From Bacteroidaceae bacterium (GTDB lineage Bacteria > Bacteroidota > Bacteroidia > Bacteroidales > Bacteroidaceae), in assembly GCA_017616445.1 (NCBI GenBank), contig JAFZYE010000012.1, positions 1 through 40,001 of the forward strand: a stretch of 40,001 bases of DNA, in the 5' to 3' direction. The notes beneath the pieces are model-generated. The model searched no databases and was not told where the DNA came from. It saw nothing but the letters and a program-made list of their open reading frames with translations. The position numbers and the translations under genes were made by a program. This document shows, one piece after another, positions 1 through 11,209 of the stretch. The stretch's first letter is position 1. Each line of letters opens with the position of its first letter.

Positions 1-1
1 A

Positions 2-100
2 GCTCTCGAAGGACAGGTACAAGGCGTTCTTGGTGCACTCGAGTCTGGTGCAAGCACTATTTTTGGTGTTCTTGACACAATCGCTGAAAAAGGCGAATAA
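2..100 (+). CDS. rplJ: 50S ribosomal protein L10, C-terminal end (partial)
   Basis: The window opens inside a gene whose last 32 codons end in GEKGE-like sequence (..TIAEKGE stop at 98-100). The position 50 bp upstream of rplL and ahead of rpoBC is the universal rplJ position. L10 forms the base of the ribosomal stalk and carries the L7/L12 dimers; its C-terminal helix is the L12-binding part. Only this helix is visible, so identity rests mostly on gene order. Confidence 0.85.
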   Translation, partial: ALEGQVQGVLGALESGASTIFGVLDTIAEKGE

Positions 101-150
101 TTATTAAAACAAAAATTAAAGAAACATAAAACATTAAAATTTGTACAATT

Positions 151-528
151 ATGGCAGATTTGAAAGCTATTGCTGAAGAATTGGTAAATTTGACAGTGAA
201 AGAAGTAAGTGAATTAAAGACTATCCTTAAGGATGAATATGGTATTGAACCTGCAGCTGCTGCTGTTGCTGTTGCTGCTGCTCCTGGTGCAGGTGCAGAG
301 GCTGCTGCTGAGGAGAAGACAGCATTCGATGTTGTTCTCAAGAGCGCAGGTGCTGCTAAGCTTCAGGTAGTTAAGGCTGTTAAGGAATCTTGCGGTCTTG
401 GACTTAAGGAAGCTAAGGACCTCGTAGACGCTGCTCCATGCAACGTTAAGGAAGGTGTTGACAAGGCTACTGCTGAAGCATTGAAGGCAGCTCTTGAGGC
501 TGCTGGTGCAGAAGTTGAAGTTAAGTAA
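151..528 (+). CDS. rplL: 50S ribosomal protein L7/L12
   Basis: 125 residues, the usual L7/L12 length. It forms the flexible ribosomal stalk that recruits translational GTPases. The N-terminal dimerisation part (about 1-33) is followed by an Ala/Gly/Pro/Glu-rich hinge (about 34-53), then the globular C-terminal domain starting EKTAFDVVL with the conserved [20 protein letters not shown] helix region. The ATG at 151 lies 50 bp after rplJ, in AT-rich sequence with no clear Shine-Dalgarno, which is common in Bacteroidota. It is followed directly by a hairpin before rpoB. Confidence 0.97.
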   Translation: MADLKAIAEELVNLTVKEVSELKTILKDEYGIEPAAAAVAVAAAPGAGAEAAAEEKTAFDVVLKSAGAAKLQVVKAVKESCGLGLKEAKDLVDAAPCNVKEGVDKATAEALKAALEAAGAEVEVK

Positions 529-549
529 ACTGTAACCTACAATAATCAG

Positions 550-585
550 GTTAAGAATCCTCAGGTTGAGGGTTCTTAACTTTTT
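550..585 (+). terminator. Hairpin plus T-run between rplL and rpoB (attenuator-like)
   Basis: Arms 550-562 (GTTAAGAATCCTC) and 568-580 (GAGGGTTCTTAAC) pair over all 13 positions with one G-U pair and a 5-nt loop, then TTTTT (581-585). This is the form of an intrinsic terminator. Since rpoB follows without a Bacteroidota promoter that I can see, it probably acts as a partial terminator that sets the ratio of ribosomal protein to RNA polymerase mRNA, as the rplL-rpoB attenuator does in E. coli. Confidence 0.85.
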
Positions 586-664
586 GCGTATATATATTTT
601 AACCAAGAAACGGGTTGCAAATCAACACAGATTCCCCGTTCATAATAACCCCAAAATATCAGAG

Positions 665-3600
665 ATGTCTCAAATCGAAAAAAACAGAGTTAACTTTGCG
701 TCTGTAAAGAACCCTATGCCATATCCTGATTTCTTGGATGTTCAGCTGGAGTCTTTCAGAGACTTCTTGCAGCTGGATACCCCGCCTGAGAAGCGCAAGA
801 ATGACGGTCTGTATAAGGTGTTTGCAGAGAACTTCCCTATTGCAGATACTCGTAACAATTTCGTGTTGGAATTCTTGGACTATTACATTGATGCTCCAAG
901 ATATTCTGTCGAGGAATGTTTGGAAAGAGGTCTAACATTTAGTGTGCCGTTGAAGGCAAAACTGAAACTTTATTGTTCTGATCCAGAGCATGAAGACTTC
1001 GATACGGTAATTCAGGATGTTTACCTTGGCCCTATCCCTTATATGACTGATAACGGAACGTTCGTCATCAATGGCGCCGAACGTGTCGTTGTCTCTCAGT
1101 TACACCGTTCTCCAGGCGTGTTCTTCGGCTCAAGCATACATGCCAACGGTACTCCTTTGTTCTCTGCACGTATTATTCCGTTCAAAGGCTCATGGATTGA
1201 GTTCGCTACTGACATCAATAATGTCATGTATGCATACATCGACCGTAAGAAGAAGTTGCCTGTAACAACACTGCTTCGTGCCATCGGTTATGAGACAGAT
1301 AAGGATATTCTTCGTATTTTCGACCTTGCAGAAGAAGTAAAAGCCAACAAGACCAACCTGAAGAAGATGAAAGGCCGCAGGCTGGCTGCTCGTGTGCTGA
1401 AGTCTTGGTCAGAGGACTTCGTCGATGAAGAAACGGGTGAAGTAGTATCTATCGAGCGTAACGAAACAGTTATCGAGCGTGAGACTGTCATTGAAGACGA
1501 GCAGATCGACATCATTCTTGAAACGGGCGTAGAGTCAATTCTCGTACACCACGAAGAAACAGGTGCATCTGATTATTCTATCATCTTCAATACCCTGCAG
1601 AAAGACCCAAGTAACTCTGAGAAAGAGGCAGTGGTATTCATCTACCGTCAGTTGCGTAATGCTGACCCTGCTGATGACGCCAGTGCACGAGAGGTTATCA
1701 ACAACTTGTTCTTCTCTGACAAGCGCTATGACTTGGGCGATGTAGGTCGTTTCAGAATCAATAAGAAGTTAGGTCTTGACACAGACCCAACTATCCGCGT
1801 CCTGACCAAGGAGGATATCATCGAAATCATCAAGTACTTGGTTGAGTTGGCAAACTCAAAGGCAGTCGTAGACGACATTGACCACTTGAGCAACCGTCGT
1901 GTACGTACCGTTGGTGAGCAGCTCTCTAACCAGTTCGCTGTTGGTTTGGCACGTATGAGCCGTACCATCCGTGAACGTATGAATGTACGTGATAACGAAG
2001 TGTTCTCTCCAACCGACCTGATTAATGCAAAGACCATTTCGTCAGTTATCAACTCGTTCTTCGGAACAAACGCATTGTCACAGTTCATGGACCAGACGAA
2101 CCCATTGGCAGAAATCACACACAAACGTCGTTTGTCTGCCCTTGGTCCTGGTGGTTTGACTCGTGAACGTGCCGGATTCGAGGTTCGTGACGTGCATTAC
2201 ACTCACTATGGTCGTCTCTGCCCAATCGAGTCTCCTGAAGGTCCTAATATCGGTCTGATCTCATCTCTTTGTGTTTATGCAAAGATTAATAGCCTTGGAT
2301 TCATTGAGACTCCATATCGTAAGGTAGAGAATGGTGTATGTAATGTCAATAACGATGACGTGATTTATCTTTCTGCAGAGGAGGAAGAATCAAAGATTAT
2401 CGGACAAGGAAACGCACCTCTCAAAGAAGACGGAAACTTCATCCGTAAAGTTGTCAAGTGTCGTAAGGATGCCGACTATCCAGTTGTTCCACCTGCACAG
2501 GTTGATTTGATGGATGTAGCACCGCAGCAGATTGCTTCTATCGCAGCTGCGTTGATTCCATTCTTGGAGCACGACGATGCTCACCGTGCATTGATGGGAT
2601 CTAACATGATGCGTCAGGCAGTTCCATTGATTACAACTGAGACTCCTATCGTAGGTACAGGTATTGAGAAACAGGTATGCGAGGATTCTCGTACGATGAT
2701 CACCGCAGAAGGTGATGGTGTTGTTGAGTATGTTGATGCTACCACCATCCGTATTCTCTACGACCGTACAGAGGATGAGGAGTTCGTAAGCTTTGAACCA
2801 GCAGTAAAGGAATACAAACTTCCTAAGTTCCGCCGTACCAACCAGAATATGACCATTGACCTCCGTCCTATGTGTGATAAGGGTCAAAGAGTTCATAAGG
2901 GCGATATCCTTACAGAGGGATATGCTACGGCAGAGGGTGAGTTGGCACTTGGACGTAACCTCTTGGTTGCATACATGCCTTGGAAGGGTTATAACTATGA
3001 GGATGCCATCGTGTTGAACGAACGTGTGGTACGTGATGATATCCTTACCTCTGTTCACGTTGACGAATTCTCTTTGGAAGTACGTGAGACCAAGCGCGGT
3101 GTTGAAGAGTTGACATCTGATATCCCAAATGTCAGCGAAGAAGCAACAAAAGACTTGGACGAGAACGGTATTATTCGTGTTGGTGCTCATGTTGAGCCAG
3201 GCGACATTCTGATTGGTAAGATTACTCCTAAGGGTGAGTCTGACCCATCTCCAGAGGAAAAATTGTTGCGTGCAATCTTTGGTGATAAAGCCGGCGATGT
3301 CAAGGATGCTTCTCTCAAGGCCAATCCATCACTCAGTGGTGTGGTAATTGACAAGAAGCTCTTCTCTAAAGCAATGAAGACTCGCGCAGACAAGAATCGC
3401 GACAAACTGGAGTTGCCAAAACTCGATAAAGAGTTCCAGGATAAGGTTGACGACTTCAAGGCAATTCTCATTGACAAGTTGCTCACGCTTACGAATAAAA
3501 AGGTTTCTATGGGTGTGAAGGACTATATGGGAGTAGAGATTATTCCAGAAGGTGCTAAGTTCAAAGCATCAGACTTTGAACATCTGGACTACACATCTAT

Positions 3601-4474
3601 TCAGCTCTCTGGTTGGACTAACGATGAACATACCAATACGCTCATTCGCGAGTTGGTCATCAATTACCTTAAGAAATATAAGGTGCTTGATGCAGAGTTG
3701 AAACGTAAGAAACTGGCACTTACTATCGGTGATGAACTTCCTGCTGGTATTATTCAGATGGCGAAAGTTTACATTGCTAAGAAGCGTAAGATTGGTGTAG
3801 GTGATAAGATGGCAGGTCGCCACGGTAACAAGGGTATCGTATCAAAGATTGTACGTCAGGAAGACATGCCGTTCCTTGAGGATGGTACTCCTGTTGACAT
3901 CGTGCTTAACCCACTTGGTGTGCCATCACGAATGAACCTCGGACAGATCTTCGAGGCAGTGCTTGGTGCCGCAGGAAAGAAGCTCGGTGTGCGTTTTGCT
4001 ACTCCAATCTTCGACGGAGCTCACCTTGAAGACCTCAACGAGTGGACAGACAAGGCTGGACTGCCACGTTGCTGCTCTACGCAGTTGTATGATGGTGAGA
4101 CAGGTCTTCCATTCGACCAGAAGGCAACCGTAGGTGTTACTTACATGTTGAAACTCGGTCACATGGTAGAAGATAAGATGCATGCACGTTCAATTGGTCC
4201 GTACTCTCTCATCACTCAGCAGCCACTTGGTGGTAAGGCACAATTTGGTGGTCAGCGTTTCGGAGAGATGGAGGTTTGGGCACTTGAGGCATTTGGTGCT
4301 TCACATGTTCTTCAGGAAATCCTCACAATCAAGTCTGACGACGTTGTTGGTCGTTCTAAGGCTTACGAGGCAATCGTTAAGGGCGATCCTATGCCAACTC
4401 CAGGCATCCCAGAGTCACTCAACGTATTGCTCCACGAGCTCCGCGGACTTGGTTTGAGCGTAACTCTCGAATAA
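665..4474 (+). CDS. rpoB: DNA-directed RNA polymerase subunit beta
   Basis: 1269 residues from ATG 665, close to the usual Bacteroidota length of about 1270. The reading frame is open further upstream to 566, but that start lies inside the terminator hairpin, and [15 protein letters not shown] is the expected N-terminus. The rifampicin pocket (about 471-497) reads [20 protein letters not shown], with the wild-type Asp, His and Ser positions, so no resistance change is visible. The C-terminal part contains [12 protein letters not shown] and [20 protein letters not shown], both hallmarks. With RpoC it forms the catalytic core of RNA polymerase. A 45-nt gap separates it from rpoC. Confidence 0.98.
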   Translation: MSQIEKNRVNFASVKNPMPYPDFLDVQLESFRDFLQLDTPPEKRKNDGLYKVFAENFPIADTRNNFVLEFLDYYIDAPRYSVEECLERGLTFSVPLKAKLKLYCSDPEHEDFDTVIQDVYLGPIPYMTDNGTFVINGAERVVVSQLHRSPGVFFGSSIHANGTPLFSARIIPFKGSWIEFATDINNVMYAYIDRKKKLPVTTLLRAIGYETDKDILRIFDLAEEVKANKTNLKKMKGRRLAARVLKSWSEDFVDEETGEVVSIERNETVIERETVIEDEQIDIILETGVESILVHHEETGASDYSIIFNTLQKDPSNSEKEAVVFIYRQLRNADPADDASAREVINNLFFSDKRYDLGDVGRFRINKKLGLDTDPTIRVLTKEDIIEIIKYLVELANSKAVVDDIDHLSNRRVRTVGEQLSNQFAVGLARMSRTIRERMNVRDNEVFSPTDLINAKTISSVINSFFGTNALSQFMDQTNPLAEITHKRRLSALGPGGLTRERAGFEVRDVHYTHYGRLCPIESPEGPNIGLISSLCVYAKINSLGFIETPYRKVENGVCNVNNDDVIYLSAEEEESKIIGQGNAPLKEDGNFIRKVVKCRKDADYPVVPPAQVDLMDVAPQQIASIAAALIPFLEHDDAHRALMGSNMMRQAVPLITTETPIVGTGIEKQVCEDSRTMITAEGDGVVEYVDATTIRILYDRTEDEEFVSFEPAVKEYKLPKFRRTNQNMTIDLRPMCDKGQRVHKGDILTEGYATAEGELALGRNLLVAYMPWKGYNYEDAIVLNERVVRDDILTSVHVDEFSLEVRETKRGVEELTSDIPNVSEEATKDLDENGIIRVGAHVEPGDILIGKITPKGESDPSPEEKLLRAIFGDKAGDVKDASLKANPSLSGVVIDKKLFSKAMKTRADKNRDKLELPKLDKEFQDKVDDFKAILIDKLLTLTNKKVSMGVKDYMGVEIIPEGAKFKASDFEHLDYTSIQLSGWTNDEHTNTLIRELVINYLKKYKVLDAELKRKKLALTIGDELPAGIIQMAKVYIAKKRKIGVGDKMAGRHGNKGIVSKIVRQEDMPFLEDGTPVDIVLNPLGVPSRMNLGQIFEAVLGAAGKKLGVRFATPIFDGAHLEDLNEWTDKAGLPRCCSTQLYDGETGLPFDQKATVGVTYMLKLGHMVEDKMHARSIGPYSLITQQPLGGKAQFGGQRFGEMEVWALEAFGASHVLQEILTIKSDDVVGRSKAYEAIVKGDPMPTPGIPESLNVLLHELRGLGLSVTLE

Positions 4475-4519
4475 AAGTGTTAATTCAGTTTATCTTACAA
4501 ACAGATTATATATACAAAG

Positions 4520-7500
4520 ATGGCTTTTAAGAAAGAATCTAAAATAAAGACTAACTTCACGAAGATTTCAATTGGTCTTGCTTCTCCTGAAGAGATCTTG
4601 GAAAATTCACATGGTGAGGTGTTGAAACCAGAAACCATCAACTACCGTACCTATAAGCCAGAGCGCGACGGTCTGTTCTGCGAGCGTATATTCGGTCCTA
4701 CAAAGGATTATGAATGTCATTGTGGAAAGTACAAGCGTATCCGTTACAAAGGTATTGTCTGCGACCGTTGTGGTGTAGAGGTTACGGAGAAGAAAGTTCG
4801 TCGTGAACGTACGGGACATATTGCTCTCGTTGTGCCAGTTGCTCATATCTGGTACTTCCGTTCGCTGCCAAATAAAATTGGCTATCTGCTTGGTTTGCCA
4901 ACCAAGAAGCTCGATTCAATCATTTATTACGAGCGTTATATCATCATTCAGGCAGGTGCTGCTGAGAATGTTGAGAAGAATATTGTCTCTGGCGAACTGC
5001 TTGCTGAAGAAGACTATTGGGATATTGTTGACCGTCTTCCAGAAGGAAATCAGCAACTTCCTGATGACGATCCAGACAAGTTCATCGCCATGATGGGTGC
5101 TGAGGCTATCGAATACATGCTCCAGCATGTCGACCTCGACTCATTGTCATACGAATTACGTGACCGTGCCAATACAGACGGAAGCCAGCAGCGTAAGCAA
5201 GATGCATTGAAGCGTCTGCAGGTTGTTGAGTCGTTCCGTGCATCACGTCAGAAGAACAAACCTGAATGGATGATTATGCACAACATCCCTGTTACACCTC
5301 CAGACCTCCGTCCGTTGGTGCCACTCGATGGTGGACGTTTTGCAACATCTGACCTCAACGACCTTTATCGTCGTGTCATCATACGTAACAACCGTCTGAA
5401 ACGACTCATCGAGATCAAGGCTCCGGAAGTGATTCTGCGTAATGAGAAGCGTATGCTTCAGGAGGCTGTCGATAGCTTGTTCGACAACTCACGTAAGGCA
5501 AGTGCAGTGAAGTCTGAAAGTAACAGACCGCTCAAGTCACTCTCTGATTCATTGAAGGGTAAGCAAGGACGTTTCCGTCAGAACCTGCTCGGTAAGCGTG
5601 TCGACTATTCTGCACGTTCTGTTATCGTAGTTGGTCCTGAGCTCAAGATGGGTGAGTGCGGTATTCCTAAGCTCATGGCAGCTGAGTTGTACAAACCATT
5701 TATCATTCGTAAGCTGATTGAGCGTGGTTTGGTGAAGACAGTGAAGTCTGCCAAGAAAATGGTTGACCGTAAGGACGACCAGATTTGGGATATCCTTGAG
5801 AATGTGATGAAGGGTCATCCGGTTCTTCTTAACCGTGCTCCTACACTTCACCGTCTCGGTATTCAGGCGTTCCAGCCAAAGATGATTGAAGGTAAGGCTA
5901 TTCAGTTGCACCCACTTGCATGTACGGCATTCAACGCCGACTTCGATGGTGACCAGATGGCTGTTCACCTCCCACTCTCTAACGAGGCGATTCTCGAAGC
6001 TCAGTTGTTGATGCTCCAGTCTCACAATATCCTTTCTCCTGCCAGTGGTGATCCTATCACCGTTCCTTCTCAGGACATGGTGCTTGGTCTGTACTATATC
6101 TCAAAGGTACGTCCTGGTTCAAAGGGTGAGGGACTTACATTCTATGGCCCAGAAGAGGCATTGATTGCTTATAACGAAGGTCGTTGTGAAGTTCATGCGC
6201 CAATTAAGTGTGTTGTAAACGACATTGATGAGAATGGAAATTACTGCAAGCGTCTCGTTGAAACGACAGTAGGTCGTATCATCATCAATGAAATTGTACC
6301 ACCAGAGGTAGGTTTCGTCAATGAGGTTATCGGTAAGAAAGCGTTGAAGAAAGTCATCACGAAGGTAATCAAATCTGTCGGAATGGCTCGTGCTTGTCAG
6401 TTCCTCGACGGTGTGAAGAACCTCGGTTATCGCAAGGCATACGAAGGTGGTCTTTCATTCAACCTTGATGATATCATCGAGCCAGCTGACCGTCAGCACC
6501 TGATTGATGAAGGCAACAAGATGATTGACGAAATTTCACAGCAATATGCATTCGGTCTCATCACAGAGAAAGAACGTTATAATAAGGTAATCGCAACATG
6601 GTCTGAAGTCAACGACAAGGTGAAAGCATCTTTGTTGAAGACTATGACAGAGGACAACCAAGGATTTAACGCTGTGTTCATGATGCTCGACTCAGGAGCC
6701 CGTGGATCTAAGGACCAGATTGCTCAGCTCGCTGGTATGCGTGGTCTGATGGCAAAACCACAGCGTGCAGGTTCTGACGACAACAACACGATTGAGAACC
6801 CAATCCTTTCTAACTTCAAGCAAGGTATGTCAGTGCTTGAGTACTTCATCTCTACTCACGGTGCTCGTAAGGGTCTTGCCGATACTGCGTTGAAGACTGC
6901 CGATGCAGGTTATCTGACACGTCGTTTGGTTGATGTCTCTCACGATGTCATCATTACAGAGGAAGATTGTGGTACACTTCGTGGACTCATCTGTACAGCA
7001 CTCAAGGATGGTGACCGTGTCGTTGCATCTCTTGCAGAGCGTATTCTCGGACGTGTCAGCGTTCATGATATCCAGCATCCTGCAACAGGCGAACTTATCG
7101 TTGCTTCAGGTGAGGAAATCACAGAGCGTATTGCGAAGGAGATTGAAGAATCTGGTATTGAGAGCGTAGAAATCCGTTCTGTACTTACTTGCGAAAGCAA
7201 GCATGGTGTCTGCATGAAGTGTTATGGACGTAACCTCGCTACCCAGCAGATGGTACAGAAAGGTGAGGCTGTCGGTGTCATTGCTGCACAAGCAATCGGT
7301 GAGCCGGGTACTCAGCTTACACTCCGTACGTTCCACGCCGGAGGTCTTGCAGGTTCTGCTGCAACCAACGCTCAGATTGTTGCAAAGAACCACTGCCGTC
7401 TTGAATTCGAGGAGTTGCGTACCATTAATCGTCCTACCGACACGAATCCAGATGCGATGATTGTCGTTGGCCGTCTTGCTGAACTGCGTTTCGTGGATAT

Positions 7501-8818
7501 CAACACAGGCATTGCATTGTCAACTGTTAGTGTACCTTATGGTTCAACACTCTTCCATCAGGATGGCGACATCGTTGAATCTGGCGAACTCATCGCAACA
7601 TGGGACCCATTCAATGCTGTTATCGTGACTGAGTTCGAAGGAACAGCGCAGTTCGAGGGTGTTGTTGAAGGTGTCACCTATCGTGTTGATGCTGATGCAA
7701 CGACGGGTCTGCGTGACCTCATTGTTCAGGAATCTCGTGACAAGGCAATGGTGCCAGTATGTCACATCGTTGACAAGAGCGGTACTGTACTCCGTACCTA
7801 CAACTTCCCAATCAATGGTCACATCTCAATAGAGGACGGTCAGAAGGTGAAGGCAGGTGACGTGCTCATCAAGATACCACGTAGCGTAGGTACATCGGGC
7901 GATATCACGGGTGGTCTGCCACGTGTTACCGAGCTGTTCGAGGCACGTAATCCATCTAATCCTGCTATCGTAGCTGAAATTGATGGAGAGATCACCATGG
8001 GTAAGATCAAACGTGGAAATCGTGAAGTCATCCTCACCTCACGTGTAGGTGATGAACGTAGATACCTCATTCCATTGTCAAAGCAGATTCTTGTACAGGA
8101 GAACGATTATGTACGTGCAGGTACACCACTCTCTGATGGTGCTGTAACTCCTGCCGACATCCTTGCTATCAAGGGTCCTACCGCTGTTCAGGAGCATATC
8201 GTGAACCAGGTACAGGATGTCTATCGTATGCAAGGTGTGTCTATCAACGACAAGCACTTCGAAATCATCGTACGTCAGATGATGCGCAAGGTAGCCATTA
8301 AGGATCCAGGCGATACCCGCTTCCTCGAAGGTGGTATTGTTGACAAACTCGAGTTCCATGAGGAGAACGACCGTATTTGGGGCAAGAAGATTGTCACCGA
8401 TGCAGGCGACAGCGAGACCATGCAGAAGGGTATGATTGTCACTGTACGTAAGTTACGTGACGAGAACTCAAGCCTCAAGCGCCGTGACCTTCGACTGGTT
8501 CAGGCACGCGATGCTCTTCCAGCTACTTCCACACAGATTCTCCAAGGTATCACACGTGCAGCACTCGGAGCTACCAGCTTCATGTCTGCCGCTTCATTCC
8601 AGGAGACTACAAAGGTGCTCAACGAAGCTGCAATCAGCGGAAAGAGCGACCCGTTGGAGGGTATGAAGGAGAATGTTATCTGTGGACACTTGATTCCTGC
8701 AGGTACAGGTCTTCGCGAATTTGAGAAGATTGTAGTTGGTTCAAAGGAGGAGATGTTGAACATTCGTCGTTCGTATTCTTCCGGTTTTTCTTTCAACCAT
8801 TTTGACGATATTCGATAA
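4520..8818 (+). CDS. rpoC: DNA-directed RNA polymerase subunit beta'
   Basis: 1432 residues, a normal Bacteroidota length. The N-terminal zinc ribbon (CHCGKY...CDRCG, about 66-84), the bridge to the active site, and the absolutely conserved catalytic loop [12 protein letters not shown] (about 470-481, three Mg-binding Asp) are intact. The second zinc site appears as CGTLRG and [13 protein letters not shown]. It carries the catalytic magnesium and, with RpoB, forms the main channel. Co-transcribed with rpoB; a strong hairpin terminator follows 24 nt after the stop. Confidence 0.98.
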   Translation: MAFKKESKIKTNFTKISIGLASPEEILENSHGEVLKPETINYRTYKPERDGLFCERIFGPTKDYECHCGKYKRIRYKGIVCDRCGVEVTEKKVRRERTGHIALVVPVAHIWYFRSLPNKIGYLLGLPTKKLDSIIYYERYIIIQAGAAENVEKNIVSGELLAEEDYWDIVDRLPEGNQQLPDDDPDKFIAMMGAEAIEYMLQHVDLDSLSYELRDRANTDGSQQRKQDALKRLQVVESFRASRQKNKPEWMIMHNIPVTPPDLRPLVPLDGGRFATSDLNDLYRRVIIRNNRLKRLIEIKAPEVILRNEKRMLQEAVDSLFDNSRKASAVKSESNRPLKSLSDSLKGKQGRFRQNLLGKRVDYSARSVIVVGPELKMGECGIPKLMAAELYKPFIIRKLIERGLVKTVKSAKKMVDRKDDQIWDILENVMKGHPVLLNRAPTLHRLGIQAFQPKMIEGKAIQLHPLACTAFNADFDGDQMAVHLPLSNEAILEAQLLMLQSHNILSPASGDPITVPSQDMVLGLYYISKVRPGSKGEGLTFYGPEEALIAYNEGRCEVHAPIKCVVNDIDENGNYCKRLVETTVGRIIINEIVPPEVGFVNEVIGKKALKKVITKVIKSVGMARACQFLDGVKNLGYRKAYEGGLSFNLDDIIEPADRQHLIDEGNKMIDEISQQYAFGLITEKERYNKVIATWSEVNDKVKASLLKTMTEDNQGFNAVFMMLDSGARGSKDQIAQLAGMRGLMAKPQRAGSDDNNTIENPILSNFKQGMSVLEYFISTHGARKGLADTALKTADAGYLTRRLVDVSHDVIITEEDCGTLRGLICTALKDGDRVVASLAERILGRVSVHDIQHPATGELIVASGEEITERIAKEIEESGIESVEIRSVLTCESKHGVCMKCYGRNLATQQMVQKGEAVGVIAAQAIGEPGTQLTLRTFHAGGLAGSAATNAQIVAKNHCRLEFEELRTINRPTDTNPDAMIVVGRLAELRFVDINTGIALSTVSVPYGSTLFHQDGDIVESGELIATWDPFNAVIVTEFEGTAQFEGVVEGVTYRVDADATTGLRDLIVQESRDKAMVPVCHIVDKSGTVLRTYNFPINGHISIEDGQKVKAGDVLIKIPRSVGTSGDITGGLPRVTELFEARNPSNPAIVAEIDGEITMGKIKRGNREVILTSRVGDERRYLIPLSKQILVQENDYVRAGTPLSDGAVTPADILAIKGPTAVQEHIVNQVQDVYRMQGVSINDKHFEIIVRQMMRKVAIKDPGDTRFLEGGIVDKLEFHEENDRIWGKKIVTDAGDSETMQKGMIVTVRKLRDENSSLKRRDLRLVQARDALPATSTQILQGITRAALGATSFMSAASFQETTKVLNEAAISGKSDPLEGMKENVICGHLIPAGTGLREFEKIVVGSKEEMLNIRRSYSSGFSFNHFDDIR

Positions 8819-8842
8819 TAGATATCTCACTTCTCTTTGAGT

Positions 8843-8889
8843 AAAAGCAGATTGCAGATGCCGTGATGGCAGTTTCGCAATCTGCTTTT
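8843..8889 (+). terminator. Intrinsic terminator of the rpoBC operon
   Basis: Arms 8843-8855 (AAAAGCAGATTGC) and 8877-8889 (GCAATCTGCTTTT) are perfectly complementary over 13 bp. The loop holds a small inner stem (TGCC 8859-8862 with GGCA 8868-8871). The 3' arm ends in TTTT and T-rich sequence follows. It sits just after the rpoC stop. Confidence 0.9.
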
Positions 8890-9031
8890 GCTATTTTATT
8901 ATATAAGATGTGAGATTTACTCGTTTTCGCACACAGCTGCATATTTGCTGTCATTTTTCTTTAAAAAGTGCGAAAAGCCTTACTTTTTCACTTTTTTTTT
9001 TGGGTTTTGGTAATTTTTTGATATTTTGCTA

Positions 9032-9061
9032 TTGTCGTTTCGAAGAATATGCTTACCTTTG
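9032..9061 (+). promoter_or_regulatory. Bacteroidota promoter for gdhA
   Basis: TTG at 9032-9034, 19 bp, then TACCTTTG at 9054-9061, matching the Bacteroidota -7 consensus TAnnTTTG. It leaves a leader of about 130 nt before gdhA. The 378-bp gap from 8819 to 9196 holds only the rpoC terminator, this promoter and AT-rich sequence; I see no other element there. Confidence 0.8.
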
Positions 9062-9196
9062 CAGCCGAAATCGGAAATACAACACAGACACAAGATAAAA
9101 TACCAGTCATCTCATAGGTGATAATCTGTGCGAAAAGAAGTGTAATATAAAAGAAATTAAGTATAAACCAACAATATTAAACTAACAAGAAAGATT

Positions 9197-10534
9197 ATGG
9201 ATTCTAAGAAAGTTTTGGAAAATCTCAAGATGCGTTTTCCTAATGAACCTGAGTATCATCAGGCAGTAGAAGAAGTGCTTAGCACAATTGAAGATGAATA
9301 CAATAAGCACCCTGAATTCGACAAGGTGAACCTTATCGAGCGCCTTTGTATTCCAGATCGCGTTTATCAGTTCCGTGTTACCTGGATGGACGACAAAGGT
9401 CAGATCCAGACCAACATGGGTTATCGTATCCAGCACAACAATGCGATTGGCCCTTACAAGGGAGGTATCCGTTTCCACAGCAGTGTTAACCTTGGCATCT
9501 TGAAGTTCCTTGCTTTCGAGCAGACATTTAAGAACTCATTGACTACTCTGCCTATGGGTGGTGGTAAGGGAGGTTCTGACTTCTCTCCACGTGGTAAGAG
9601 CAACGCAGAAGTAATGCGTTTCTGCCAGGCATTCATGCTTGAGTTGGGTCGTCACATTGGTCCAGACATCGATGTTCCAGCAGGTGACATAGGTGTAGGT
9701 GGCCGTGAGGTTGGTTACATGTTCGGTATGTACAAGAAGCTTACTCGCGAGTACAGCGGTGTGCTGACTGGTAAGGGTATCGAATTCGGCGGCTCACTCA
9801 TCCGTCCTGAGGCAACAGGTTACGGTACAGTTTACTTCCTTCGTGCTATGCTGAAGACTAAAGGTCAGACAATTGAGGGTAAGAAGGTGCTCATCTCTGG
9901 TGCAGGAAACGTAGCACAGTATGCTGCTGAGAAGGTTCTGCAGTTGGGTGGTATCCCAATGACCATGTCTGACTCTGACGGTTACATCTACGATCCAGAT
10001 GGTATCGATCGCGCTAAGCTCGACTACATCATGGAACTGAAGCAAGTTTACCGTGGACGTATCAAGGAATATGCAGACAAGTATCCTACAGCTAAGTACG
10101 TAGCAGGTGCTAAGCCTTGGTTCGAGAAGGCTGACATCGCTTTGCCTTGTGCAACACAGAATGAGTTGAACGAAGAGGCAGCAAAGGCATTGGTTGCAAA
10201 TGGTGTAATCGCTGTTGCAGAAGGTGCTAACATGCCTACCACTCCAGAGGCTATCCGTGTATTCCAAGCTGCTAAGATTCTGTATTCTCCAGGTAAGGCA
10301 AGCAACGCCGGTGGTGTATCTGTATCAGGTCTTGAGATGTCACAGAATTCAGAGCGTCTGTCTTGGACAGCTGAGGAGGTTGACGCTAAGTTGCTCTGGA
10401 TCATGGAGAACATCCACGAGAACTGCGTGAAGTACGGAACAGAGGCTGATGGCTATGTCAACTATGTAAAGGGTGCTAACGTTGCTGGCTTTATGAAGGT
10501 TGCCAAAGCAATGATGGCTCAGGGCGTTATGTAA
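9197..10534 (+). CDS. gdhA: Glutamate dehydrogenase, NADP-specific type
   Basis: 445 residues, typical of the hexameric small GDH. It interconverts 2-oxoglutarate plus ammonia and glutamate, the main ammonia assimilation step in gut Bacteroidales. Visible: YKGGIRFH substrate region, LPMGGGKGGSDF around 118-129 with the catalytic Lys, FSPRGKSNAEVMRFCQAF, PAGDIGVGGREVGYM, and the nucleotide-binding turn GAGNVAQYAAEK. The NADP preference is inferred from the family, not shown by sequence alone. It is monocistronic: own promoter upstream and terminator 48 nt downstream. Confidence 0.95.
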   Translation: MDSKKVLENLKMRFPNEPEYHQAVEEVLSTIEDEYNKHPEFDKVNLIERLCIPDRVYQFRVTWMDDKGQIQTNMGYRIQHNNAIGPYKGGIRFHSSVNLGILKFLAFEQTFKNSLTTLPMGGGKGGSDFSPRGKSNAEVMRFCQAFMLELGRHIGPDIDVPAGDIGVGGREVGYMFGMYKKLTREYSGVLTGKGIEFGGSLIRPEATGYGTVYFLRAMLKTKGQTIEGKKVLISGAGNVAQYAAEKVLQLGGIPMTMSDSDGYIYDPDGIDRAKLDYIMELKQVYRGRIKEYADKYPTAKYVAGAKPWFEKADIALPCATQNELNEEAAKALVANGVIAVAEGANMPTTPEAIRVFQAAKILYSPGKASNAGGVSVSGLEMSQNSERLSWTAEEVDAKLLWIMENIHENCVKYGTEADGYVNYVKGANVAGFMKVAKAMMAQGVM

Positions 10535-10581
10535 GATCATAGCAAAATCATATATAAGTTTTAAAACACGACAATTCACGG

Positions 10582-10613
10582 GTGTGTCGAACTAGTTTCG
10601 GCACACTTTTTTT
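10582..10613 (+). terminator. Intrinsic terminator of gdhA
   Basis: Arms GTGTGTCGAA (10582-10591) and TTCGGCACAC (10597-10606) form a 10-bp stem with one G-U pair and a 5-nt loop, followed by seven T (10607-10613). Confidence 0.88.
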
Positions 10614-10631
10614 ATCTCTTCTCGTTTTTTC

Positions 10632-10662
10632 TTGGTTGTTTCATTTTTTTTTTGTTACTTTG
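10632..10662 (+). promoter_or_regulatory. Probable promoter for the DUF4251 gene
   Basis: TTGG at 10632-10635 and TTACTTTG at 10655-10662, about 20 bp apart. The -7 box has one mismatch to TAnnTTTG. It lies 34 bp before the chosen ATG at 10697, which supports that start over the upstream in-frame one at 10652, which falls inside the promoter. Confidence 0.6.
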
Positions 10663-10696
10663 CAAGCAAAGAACAAAAGATTTAACTGATAACGAT

Positions 10697-11170
10697 ATGA
10701 AACGTAGATCAATTGCAGTCATCATGGGGCTGATGCTTGCCGTTTGTGGATGGGCGCAGCAACAGGAAACCTTTACACCAGAGGCTTTCCATATCAATGT
10801 GACAGAAATACATCCCGTGTCGTATGCTGCTCAGTATGGGCTGAATGACTTCTCACTCACGGTTCGTAATGATTCTGCATTCGTACTGATGCCTTACTTC
10901 GGCGAGGCATACGTCCCTTCGTTTGACTACCCAGGTCTGCATTTCGATCAGAAATACAGAGGACTCAAGGTGGCTACGACCAAGAAAAAGGATGGCATCA
11001 TTGTCACTTTCTCTGTGAAACATGGAATTGTCGACCACCAGTTCACTGTGACAGCCTATCCGAACCACAAGGCTTACATCACGGTGATACCAAGCAATGC
11101 CCAGACTTGCTCGTTTGCGGGTGAGTGGTCGTCTGTCGGACGTAAGGGCAGTTCGCTTTCATTACGTTAG
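10697..11170 (+). CDS. DUF4251 family exported protein
   Basis: 157 residues from ATG 10697. The N-terminus (MKRRSIAVIMGLMLAVCGWAQQ) is a clear signal peptide with cleavage near Ala20, so the product is exported. The body matches the DUF4251 pattern seen in Bacteroidales: MPYFGEAYVP, then LHFDQKYRGL, a run of beta strands, and a final segment near SNAQTCSFAGEW. No enzymatic residues are evident and the function of this family is unknown to me. It stands just upstream of recG (39-nt gap) but shares no obvious role with it. Confidence 0.75.
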   Translation: MKRRSIAVIMGLMLAVCGWAQQQETFTPEAFHINVTEIHPVSYAAQYGLNDFSLTVRNDSAFVLMPYFGEAYVPSFDYPGLHFDQKYRGLKVATTKKKDGIIVTFSVKHGIVDHQFTVTAYPNHKAYITVIPSNAQTCSFAGEWSSVGRKGSSLSLR

Positions 11171-11209
11171 TGCAGTATCTGCCATCAGAATCGTATCGTA
11201 TGTAAATCG

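Noticed and set aside
566-664. Longer rpoB start
   Set aside because: Begins inside the rplL-rpoB hairpin and adds 33 residues absent from the family.
2390-3190. Long antisense frame opposite rpoB (266 codons)
   Set aside because: Shadow of the strongly coding rpoB; no start signals or recognisable protein.
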